From Candidatus Gastranaerophilales bacterium (GTDB lineage: Bacteria > Cyanobacteriota > Vampirovibrionia > Gastranaerophilales > JAQUYY01): a DNA stretch of 5,894 nt. The notes beneath the pieces were generated by a model. It had not been told where the DNA came from. It saw only the letters and a list, made by a program, of their open reading frames with translations, and made no database searches. Numbering within the stretch: position 1 is the stretch's first letter; every line of letters begins with the position of its first letter. This document shows, one piece after another, positions 1-5,344 of the stretch. Location: assembly GCA_028691575.1 (NCBI GenBank), contig JAQUYY010000121.1:1-5894 (forward strand), given 5' to 3'. The position numbers were made by a program, and so were the translations under genes.

Positions 1-89
1 CATACAACCCTCATAGCTATTATTCTCCTCAAAAACAAACAACGGTAACTAATTTTAGAACAGGAACTACAGTAAGAATTTTGGATTAA
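1..89 (+). CDS. 3' end of an unidentified upstream gene (partial)
   Basis: One frame (first full codon at position 3) stays open from the window edge to a TAA at 87-89. It gives about 28 residues ending in TNFRTGTTVRILD. The other two plus frames hit stops earlier (TAG at 14-16 and TAA at 46-48). The stop lies only 4 bases before the ATG of the zinc-ribbon gene, a spacing typical of genes in one operon, which is the main reason to believe this tail is real. The tail is polar, rich in Ser, Thr, Tyr and Gln, with no recognisable motif. I do not recognise the family, and the rest of the gene lies outside the window. Confidence 0.55.
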   Translation, partial: YNPHSYYSPQKQTTVTNFRTGTTVRILD

Positions 90-93
90 AATT

Positions 94-855
94 ATGCAAT
101 GTCATAATTGTGGAAAGCAAAATGATAAAAATGCAACACACTGCTCAAGCTGCAATAAAAAATTAAATGCAAACCCCTCGGAAGAATTTTATTGCACTCA
201 TTGCGGAAATCCTTTATTGTTCGCAAATGCGCCATGTCCTTATTGTAACAGTAGCCTTAAGAAAAATCCTGACTTAACTTGCATAAAATGCGGACAAAAT
301 ATACAAAAAAATTCAATGTTTTCTCATTCAAGAAAATTAAATGAACTTGATTCGGTTTTATTAGGGTTTAATACTAACTATAATGGCGAATACTGTACAA
401 AATGTATAAAAGAAGAAAGAGCTAAAGCCAAAAATATACTTGAATCATATAAAAACAGATTTACTTCAATACTTGCACAAATGCCCGTTATTACACTTGA
501 AAAGCCTACAAATTTTACTGTTTCTAAATATTGCAACATCATAACAGCTCAAGCAGTTGCAGATGCTTCTGAAATAAAAGAATTTTTAAAACAAAATGGA
601 AAATTTAACGCAGAATTGGAGAATAATTTACACTATGCCGAAAAAGAATGTTTAGCTTCGCTAAAGAAAAAAGCTGTATTATTGGGGGCAAATGCAATAA
701 TTGGTTGTGATATTGAATATGCGCAGTTAAGTATAGAAAAACCTGCTTTTTTGGTAGCCTTTATGGGTACAGCTGTCGTTGCGGAAGATTTTGAAATATT
801 GACAGAAACAGAACAATATATATTTAACGCAATAAATTTAAAAAGCCTTAATTAA
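94..855 (+). CDS. Triple zinc-ribbon protein with a C-terminal YbjQ-type (heavy-metal-binding-like) domain
   Basis: This 253-residue protein has no signal peptide or membrane segment and is probably cytoplasmic. The N-terminal third holds three Cys-rich zinc-ribbon units. The first is C3-C6 with C17-C20, the second C34-C37 with C48-C51, and the third C63-C66 with C101-C104, with a longer insert. A charged linker (about 105-130) follows. The C-terminal part (about 132-232) looks like the YbjQ/DUF74 fold: a strand and helix around VSKYCNIITAQAVADASEI, a Lys/Glu-rich helix, then LLGANAIIGCDIEY and the closing strand FMGTAVVAE. YbjQ proteins form pentameric rings and were named putative heavy-metal binders, but their function is not firmly known. 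The zinc ribbons may bind protein or nucleic acid, or simply sense metal; that is inference. The start is the first ATG, 4 bases after the preceding stop. The ribosome site is poor (GGAT at 83-86), which suggests coupling to the upstream gene. Confidence 0.8.
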   Translation: MQCHNCGKQNDKNATHCSSCNKKLNANPSEEFYCTHCGNPLLFANAPCPYCNSSLKKNPDLTCIKCGQNIQKNSMFSHSRKLNELDSVLLGFNTNYNGEYCTKCIKEERAKAKNILESYKNRFTSILAQMPVITLEKPTNFTVSKYCNIITAQAVADASEIKEFLKQNGKFNAELENNLHYAEKECLASLKKKAVLLGANAIIGCDIEYAQLSIEKPAFLVAFMGTAVVAEDFEILTETEQYIFNAINLKSLN

Positions 856-868
856 ATTAAGGCTTTTT
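840..868. terminator. Bidirectional intrinsic terminator (perfect 29-base palindrome)
   Basis: AAAAAGCCTTAATT and AATTAAGGCTTTTT are exact reverse complements around a single central A at 854. In RNA the central bases would form the loop, leaving a GCCTTAA/TTAAGGC stem flanked by an A-run on one side and a U-run on the other. This shape terminates transcription from either direction. It fits the position between converging genes, the zinc-ribbon gene and the calcium-binding gene. The TAA stop of the zinc-ribbon gene (853-855) lies inside the hairpin. Confidence 0.85.
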
Positions 869-894
869 AATAGGTTTTATAGAACTTTTTTAAA

Positions 895-2463
895 TTATGA
901 GAACCATACATCGTCAACTTGGTGTACATTTCCGAATATATCTGTAAATGTGCCTCGTTGTAAGTGTTCAGTATCAGTACCGCCATCTTCATGTTCTGTA
1001 TAATTTTCAACATCGACTGAAGCAATTCCGCCAAGTGATTCAAGTTCAGTTATGTTACCGTCTGAAATTAATCCTAATGCTAAGTTTTCAAATTTGCCGA
1101 ATGCTTCGTTTAATGCTTGTATGCTTACAACGCCATTTTCTATTACGTTTATTCCTGTTCTGCTTTCTGCTTCTTCAGCAATTAATCTTAATGCTTCAAA
1201 ACCGTTTGCTGCATTTAATTTTTCACCGGTAAACGGGTTAATCGTTTGGTCTCCGAAAACTTCTTCGCCGTCAATTACGCCGTTTCCGTTTAAGTCACCC
1301 ATTGCAAGCATTTTATCGCCACCTGTAGCTGCACCGTCTGCAATGCCGTCTCCGTTAATATCAACGCCCATTCCGGCTGTTGCTTCTACTCCATCACCAT
1401 CCATATCGAAGACTAATGGATCTGAAGATTGAGTATATAAAACAGTAGTGGTTGTTTGATTTTGGTAATTGTGAATAAGGTTTGTTAAATGACCATCTAC
1501 AGCAAATCCGTCTATTTCCATTTCTTGTTCAGAATTAGTTGATGTTATTCCTACGTCAACAAGTTCAAGTGTTGTTGTTCCTTCTGTTATACCTTGAGCT
1601 GCGGCTTGTCCTCTTTCTACCCATCTTGTATTAGAAGTATTAGTTATATTATCAGATTCAGATGTAAGATTTGAGTTGATTTTATCATTATCATCGATAT
1701 AAAATTCAATATTGGTAATTGATACACCGGTTAATTCTGCTAATTGTTCGCCATTGACTTCTCCAAAGATAACTTCACCTGTTTCTTTATCATAATCAAT
1801 TGTAAACATACGACCGTCTTGAATAACTGTCATTGATGCTTTTCCGTCATTATCAGCATTGTAAAGGACGTTATCATTTTTACCTTCTTCATTGTAACCA
1901 AAGATATCTCTTAAATCTTCAATTCCATCATGATCTTTTGCATAGTCGTTGATAACATCGAGAATACGACTTCTGCCATTAGCATTAGTTAAATCTAGTT
2001 TTTCATTGTTATATAAACCGGCTTTTGAATTTTCAGCTCCATCTTCAAAAGTAAATTCATTAAATGATAGACTGTTGCTTCCCCAGTTAATATTATCAAA
2101 ATCATCAATAGAAACTCCGCCGTTTAACTCTGTATATAAAGCTTTGATTTCATCTTCTGAATCATATAAATCAACTGAAGCATCTTCAGCGGAAACGCTG
2201 ACTATATTTCCATCTTTTGATTGAAAATAATAAACACCGTCTTTTTCATAATATTTGTCAAGTGAAAGTGTATTGCCTTCGATACCGTCTCCGCCATTTT
2301 CAAGAGCATTTTCCCATTTTTGCATTTCTTTGCCTATAGAACGTCCGGTAACTGCCATATATTCAAATAATGTAAGCGGATCATTTTTTTTATTTGATTT
2401 AAAGTTTTGATATAACTCAAATCCTTTTCCTAAGTTTCCAGATAATGCATCAACGTTTAACAT
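895..2463 (-). CDS. Acidic protein with clustered DxDGDG/DxNGNG calcium-binding loops
   Basis: This 522-residue protein is rich in Asp, Glu, Asn and Gly. Residues 348-405 form the recognisable core: DPLVFDMDGDGVE (348-360), then VDINGDGIADG (367-377) and GDLNGNGVIDGEEVFGD (389-405). These are successive EF-hand/dockerin-like calcium loops in the arrangement common in large secreted RTX-type and FrpC-like proteins (DPLVLDLDGDG...FGDxT...NGFEAL). Here NGFEALRLIAEEAE follows at 420-433. I see no glycine-rich RTX nonapeptide array. The first 340 residues contain isolated loop-like pieces (ADNDGKA near 203, DDNDK near 257) but no domain I recognise. There is no N-terminal signal peptide. The C-terminus, GTFTDIFGNVHQVDDVWFS, ends with aromatic residues, so a C-terminal secretion signal is possible but unproven. 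The start is well supported by an AGAGAGG ribosome site. The gene lies downstream of the pilin gene on the same strand with its own likely promoter. Surface or extracellular location is inferred. Confidence 0.8.
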   Translation of the reverse strand: MLNVDALSGNLGKGFELYQNFKSNKKNDPLTLFEYMAVTGRSIGKEMQKWENALENGGDGIEGNTLSLDKYYEKDGVYYFQSKDGNIVSVSAEDASVDLYDSEDEIKALYTELNGGVSIDDFDNINWGSNSLSFNEFTFEDGAENSKAGLYNNEKLDLTNANGRSRILDVINDYAKDHDGIEDLRDIFGYNEEGKNDNVLYNADNDGKASMTVIQDGRMFTIDYDKETGEVIFGEVNGEQLAELTGVSITNIEFYIDDNDKINSNLTSESDNITNTSNTRWVERGQAAAQGITEGTTTLELVDVGITSTNSEQEMEIDGFAVDGHLTNLIHNYQNQTTTTVLYTQSSDPLVFDMDGDGVEATAGMGVDINGDGIADGAATGGDKMLAMGDLNGNGVIDGEEVFGDQTINPFTGEKLNAANGFEALRLIAEEAESRTGINVIENGVVSIQALNEAFGKFENLALGLISDGNITELESLGGIASVDVENYTEHEDGGTDTEHLQRGTFTDIFGNVHQVDDVWFS

Positions 2464-2470
2464 AATAAAT

Positions 2471-2478
2471 ACCTCTCT
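2471..2478 (-). promoter_or_regulatory. Strong ribosome binding site of the calcium-binding protein gene
   Basis: Read on the minus strand, AGAGAGGT lies just upstream of the ATG at 2463, with about eight bases between AGG and the start codon. It is the best Shine-Dalgarno match in the window and fixes the start of the 522-residue protein. Confidence 0.75.
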
Positions 2479-2535
2479 TATTTTTTATACTCATATATAT
2501 ATAAAAAAGGAGTGATATATATTATTGCTATATTT

Positions 2536-2563
2536 AGTATATACTCTTTACAATTGTTTACAA
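2536..2563 (-). promoter_or_regulatory. Likely sigma-70-type promoter of the calcium-binding protein gene
   Basis: On the minus strand a TTGTAA -35 box (2558-2563) is followed after 16 bases by a TATACT -10 box (2536-2541). Transcription would start about 65 bases upstream of the ATG, leaving a 5' leader. TTTACAA occurs twice here (direct copies starting at 2548 and 2558 on the plus strand), and the palindrome ACAATTGT lies in the spacer, so a regulator could bind. In such AT-rich DNA chance matches are common, so this is a moderate call. Confidence 0.45.
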
Positions 2564-2576
2564 AAGGATTAAAAAA

Positions 2577-2627
2577 CAAATAATTATCATTAGGTTAAAA
2601 ATGGCTAAAAAGCTTTAAGAATGATAA
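2577..2627 (-). terminator. Possible AT-rich terminator behind the pilin-like gene
   Basis: TTATCATT (2584-2591) and AATGATAA (2620-2627) are an exact inverted repeat. A second arm pair, TTAAA (2595-2599) and TTTAA (2614-2618), nests inside with small bulges. On the minus strand this stem comes 15 bases after the pilin stop codon and is followed by a T-rich run (2571-2583). The stem is almost all A:T, so termination would be weak. A smaller AAAAAC/GTTTTT pair at 2626-2640 touches the pilin stop codon. Confidence 0.4.
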
Positions 2628-2641
2628 AAACCTTGTTTTTA

Positions 2642-3559
2642 TTATTCATATAAATATTTAGCTGCACAGCCATATCCATAATTAGTTGATGCTGTTGAGT
2701 CTTCAATACATGTTATTGATGGATCATGCTCTGCAGCATCTCGTGAGCCGTATGGTATTAATGTATTTGCTGTTATACTCATTGCAAATATATCTTTTCC
2801 TACCGTATTTGGTTTTTTAAATCCGTTTATATCTATATATATATACCCGCATCTTGTATAATCACCTCTTGGCGTACTACAATTTGATTTATCAATAACA
2901 AGTCTTATTAAGCTACCGTTATTTAATATTAAGCCTGGGTGGGATAGCCCTCCATTACCGTTGCCGTTAAGGTAATACCAGCTATCAGTCCCACTATGCC
3001 AACAACCTTCGTCACTTATACCTGTTCCTGTTCCTCCGAAGGTTGATGTTCCTGAACAATCTTTTATTACGTTAAGTTTAGAAGCAAAAGCATTTTTCAA
3101 ATCTTCACTTCCGGCTAAATCTCCGGGGAAAGCTCCGATTAAACTGCCATCATTATCAGCAACGATCAACATTGTTGCTTGAGCCAGATCAGAATACGAT
3201 TTTTTCCATGCTACTTTTAGTTCAGCATCGTTTGTCGTACCAAATAACATCGGCGTTACTATTGAGGCAATTATTCCTATTATTGCAATCACTATTAGTG
3301 TTTCTGCTAAAGTAAATGCTTTTCGCTTTCTTGAAACCTCGCTATTAACAGCACAAAAAACATTTTTGCCGTACACGCCGCCACAAATATTTTTATTAGC
3401 TTCAGCTCGGTTTCGCTTTTCTTGGTTGCTCGCGTTAAACGGCGTTACACTTGCCTGCTTCGGGTCAAGCCCCGAACCTGCAAGTTTTAGCCTCTGCTCG
3501 CACCCCGCTTCTGCCAGAGTGAAGCCTTTTTTAGCTTTTTTATTTATTAAATTAAACAT
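2642..3559 (-). CDS. Type IV pilin/pseudopilin-like protein with an in-frame insert at the prepilin processing site
   Basis: This 305-residue protein contains a classic type IV pilin N-terminus at residues 79-103. The motif is RKA|FTLAETLIVIAIIGIIA, with the conserved Glu at position 5 of the mature chain (E86), followed by a roughly 20-residue hydrophobic helix. Prepilin peptidase would cut after A81. The mature part (82-305) has a globular domain with six Cys (168, 186, 227, 237, 284, 298), enough for three disulfides. It also carries a DINGFKKPNTVGKDIF motif (243-258) resembling the DxNGxKxPN..GxD segment of GspG-like pseudopilins. Anomaly: a normal short leader, MFNLINKKAKKG|FTLAE (1-17), already exists upstream, and 69 extra residues separate it from the second motif. 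The first copy is not followed by a hydrophobic helix, so only the second can be a working pilin start, with an abnormal 81-residue leader. There is no Met between residues 1 and 104. The start has GTGGAA six to eight bases upstream. The gene may be functional or crippled. Confidence 0.85.
   Translation of the reverse strand: MFNLINKKAKKGFTLAEAGCEQRLKLAGSGLDPKQASVTPFNASNQEKRNRAEANKNICGGVYGKNVFCAVNSEVSRKRKAFTLAETLIVIAIIGIIASIVTPMLFGTTNDAELKVAWKKSYSDLAQATMLIVADNDGSLIGAFPGDLAGSEDLKNAFASKLNVIKDCSGTSTFGGTGTGISDEGCWHSGTDSWYYLNGNGNGGLSHPGLILNNGSLIRLVIDKSNCSTPRGDYTRCGYIYIDINGFKKPNTVGKDIFAMSITANTLIPYGSRDAAEHDPSITCIEDSTASTNYGYGCAAKYLYE
3320..3526 (-). repeat. GC-rich palindromic element inserted in frame in the pilin gene
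   Basis: A 207-base segment (69 codons, residues 12-80 of the pilin) separates two copies of the (G/A)FTLAE coding sequence, TTCACTCTGGCAGAAGC and TTTACTTTAGCAGAAAC. These match at 13 of 17 bases, and all four differences are transitions. The interior at 3421-3530 is 56% G+C, against 33% at 3241-3300 and 22% at 3601-3660. The insert includes a 12-bp hairpin at 3449-3485 and nested inverted repeats at 3375-3380/3440-3445 and 3333-3343/3404-3414. The encoded stretch (AGCEQRLKLAGSGLDPKQ and onward) is polar and Lys/Arg-rich, unlike any pilin domain. The whole segment is open on both strands. The features fit a small non-coding repeat that tolerates insertion in coding DNA. The exact boundaries cannot be fixed from one copy. 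Confidence 0.7.
3449..3485. repeat. Hairpin at the core of the pilin-gene insert
   Basis: On the plus strand the arms are ACTTGC (3449-3454) with GCAAGT (3480-3485), and TTCGGG (3459-3464) with CCCGAA (3471-3476). They are separated by a 4x3 internal loop and a 6-base apical loop (TCAAGC). Twelve base pairs with high G+C in an AT-rich gene are very unlikely by chance. It lacks a following T-run and lies inside an open reading frame, so it is not a normal terminator. Confidence 0.8.
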
Positions 3560-3577
3560 TTCATTTCCACGTTATTA

Positions 3578-3596
3578 ATACTATTAAAAATAGTAT
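3578..3596. promoter_or_regulatory. Candidate operator: perfect inverted repeat in the divergent promoter region
   Basis: ATACTATT (3578-3585) and AATAGTAT (3589-3596) are exact reverse complements around AAA. The repeat overlaps the likely -10 box of the pilin gene and lies about 45 bases upstream of the -10 of the SpoIID-like gene. This is where a dimeric repressor or a shared regulator would sit. It could instead form a short hairpin in the pilin mRNA leader. No known regulator consensus was recognised. Confidence 0.4.
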
Positions 3597-3620
3597 ACAA
3601 AAAATTCGGGTTAAATGCAA
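3592..3620 (-). promoter_or_regulatory. Likely promoter of the pilin-like gene
   Basis: On the minus strand TTGCAT (3615-3620) and TATACT (3592-3597) are separated by 17 bases, the ideal sigma-70 spacing. The -10 box differs from TATAAT at one base; the -35 box is weaker. Transcription would start near 3585, about 25 bases before the ATG at 3559. Confidence 0.45.
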
Positions 3621-3638
3621 AAGCTTTTTGTTGTAAAA

Positions 3639-3644
3639 TATAAT
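3639..3644 (+). promoter_or_regulatory. Perfect -10 box (TATAAT) just before the SpoIID-like gene
   Basis: TATAAT lies 14 bases before the ATG at 3659. Transcription starting about seven bases downstream would give a leader of only about 7-9 bases, too short for a Shine-Dalgarno sequence, and none is seen. No good -35 box is found at the usual distance. The match may be chance in AT-rich DNA. Confidence 0.4.
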
Positions 3645-3658
3645 GTGGATAAAATTTT

Positions 3659-5344
3659 ATGGATATGAGCTTGATTAATATAAAAAAATTATTTTTATTA
3701 ACGGTTTGTTCGATGTTTTTGCTGAGCAATCCTATAATTGCGAAAAGTACTGATTTTTGTCTTGGGGAAAAAATTATGCGAGTTGGCATAAGCTCAAATG
3801 ATTTTAAAGATCTTGAGTATAAAAGTATTTCATTTGGCGCTAATGCAAATTATGTGATATTTAATAAAACTACAGGGCAAACAATAGCTACCCTCGCACC
3901 TTTTGAGCAGATAAAAATAGAAATTTCAAACTTCAAATTTATAATTTATAGGAATAATATAATAATAGGTAAAAATATCACCGGTCCATTAGGCATAAAA
4001 ACAATTAAAAATGGGCAAATAAAGATTTTAGGACTTAAAAGAAAAGGATTAGATGCAATTTATAGAGGTGAATTTGAGATAATGCAGGCTTTTGGGCAAC
4101 CTAATTTATTGTCTGTTGTTAATATTATTGAACTTGAGGAATATTTAAAAGGAGTTGTTCCTAACGAATTGCCTGTATCTTTCGGGTTTGAAGCAGTAAA
4201 AGCACAAGCAATTGCGGCTAGAAATTATGCCGTAAGACCTAGGACTAAGCAATATTACAACTTTGATGTGTGTGATTCTGTTCAATCTCAAGTGTATTTT
4301 GGCTATAATACTGAAAAAGATCTTTCAAATCAGGCTATAGAAGAAACAAGAGGTTTATATTCGCTTTACAACGGAGATGTAATCCTTGCATTATACAGCT
4401 CAACAGCAGGCGGGCATACTGAAAATTATGAAAATGCATTCAGCTCACCTGATAGTAATAAATTTCCTTCCGTTGAAATACCTTATCTAAGAGGGGTGCC
4501 TGATACAAATGAAATTGAGCCGTTAACTTCCCCAGAAAAAATTGAAAATTTTTATAATTCAAAACCGTTTTCTTACGATATGAATTCAAGATATTTTAGA
4601 TGGCAAAAAGAGTGGACAAAAGCTGAATTAGAGCAAAATTTAAAAAATAATCTTATTAAATATTATAATCCTAATTTTATTTATCCTGTATTTGATGCCG
4701 GCACTATTTTTGGAAATTTAAAAAAAATCGAAGTTCTTCAAAGAGGTATTTCGGGAAAAATTATTTCATTAAATATTATTACGGATAAAGGCTGTTGGAC
4801 GGTAAAAAAAGAATTGGTAATAAGAAAAATTTTTCAGGAATCAGGAAGAATTTTATATAGTGCCAATGTGATTTTTGATAATAAATATGATGCAAGCGGA
4901 AATTTAATAAAAGTAATCGCAACGGGTGGAGGATTCGGTCATGGTGTTGGTATGAGCCAATACGGAGCAGGTTATATGGCTCAACATGGCTATACATTTG
5001 ATAAAATCCTCCAACATTATTATACGGGAACTGCTATTGGCACCTGGCCTAAATTTATAGTTATCGGTGAAACTGCAAGCTGTATAGAACAAACGTTTAG
5101 CGCTCCTGAAAATAAATCAGAAATTGTTATTGAAAATCCTGAAAATATTAAAAATATTAAAATTACAATTAACAATAATGAAATAGAATATAATTTTAAT
5201 GATGAAAAAGTTGCAAGAATAAACATAGATAAATATGTAAATCAAAAAAATAACGAAATTTTTATAAAAGTTAACGATACGGAAGATGGAAAAACTTTAA
5301 AAATGTGGGTGGAAGTATTTAAGGCAATAGAAAAAAACAAATGA
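3659..5344 (+). CDS. SpoIID/LytB-family peptidoglycan-cleaving protein (secreted)
   Basis: This 561-residue protein starts with a signal peptide: charged NIKK, then hydrophobic LFLLTVCSMFLLSNPIIA, with likely cleavage near A28. Residues 157-193 carry the SpoIID signature, ELEEYLKGVVPNELP followed by FEAVKAQAIAARNYAV. E170 sits where SpoIID lytic transglycosylases have their catalytic Glu. The family's ALYSSTAGGHTEN motif follows at 244-256, and the closing signature GGGFGHGVGMSQYGAGYMA is at 423-441, followed by KILQHYYTGT. SpoIID cleaves glycan strands stripped of stem peptides; in Bacillus it acts in engulfment and LytB modifies an amidase. Nothing else here suggests sporulation, so a general periplasmic wall-remodelling role is inferred. 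The tail (about 485-555) is Asn/Ile/Lys-rich and looks like a beta-sandwich, possibly a wall-binding or spacer domain. The start could also be the ATG at 3665. It overlaps murJ by 4 bases, so the two are probably co-translated. Confidence 0.9.
   Translation: MDMSLINIKKLFLLTVCSMFLLSNPIIAKSTDFCLGEKIMRVGISSNDFKDLEYKSISFGANANYVIFNKTTGQTIATLAPFEQIKIEISNFKFIIYRNNIIIGKNITGPLGIKTIKNGQIKILGLKRKGLDAIYRGEFEIMQAFGQPNLLSVVNIIELEEYLKGVVPNELPVSFGFEAVKAQAIAARNYAVRPRTKQYYNFDVCDSVQSQVYFGYNTEKDLSNQAIEETRGLYSLYNGDVILALYSSTAGGHTENYENAFSSPDSNKFPSVEIPYLRGVPDTNEIEPLTSPEKIENFYNSKPFSYDMNSRYFRWQKEWTKAELEQNLKNNLIKYYNPNFIYPVFDAGTIFGNLKKIEVLQRGISGKIISLNIITDKGCWTVKKELVIRKIFQESGRILYSANVIFDNKYDASGNLIKVIATGGGFGHGVGMSQYGAGYMAQHGYTFDKILQHYYTGTAIGTWPKFIVIGETASCIEQTFSAPENKSEIVIENPENIKNIKITINNNEIEYNFNDEKVARINIDKYVNQKNNEIFIKVNDTEDGKTLKMWVEVFKAIEKNK

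Noticed and set aside
948..1432. Plus-strand open frames opposite the calcium-binding protein gene.
   Set aside because: They have low-complexity, unnatural composition and arise from the codon bias of the repetitive Asp/Gly-rich gene on the minus strand.
2577..2592. Fur-box-like sequence on the minus strand (TAATGATAATTATTTG) upstream of the calcium-binding protein gene.
   Set aside because: It matches the start of the classic Fur box well, but the second half is poor and half of it forms the arm of the AT-rich stem behind the pilin gene. In such AT-rich DNA the match is weak evidence, and nothing in the neighbouring genes points to iron control.
3302..3526. Insert as a remnant of a second, fused pilin gene.
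   Set aside because: The residues between the two FTLAE motifs contain no hydrophobic helix or pilin-like domain, and the DNA is palindromic and GC-rich, so gene fusion explains less than element insertion.
3320..3526. Insert as an intein or group I/II intron.
   Set aside because: It is too short, shows none of the conserved intein splicing residues or intron catalytic core features, and is continuous in frame.
3366..3578. Plus-strand open frame of 70 codons across the pilin insert.
   Set aside because: It lies opposite a clear pilin gene, has no ribosome site or recognisable domain, and is explained by the GC-rich palindromic insert.
3547..3789. Minus-strand open frame of 80 codons covering the divergent region and the start of the SpoIID-like gene.
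   Set aside because: It overlaps a convincing signal peptide coding region on the other strand, has no homology I recognise, and spans the predicted promoters.
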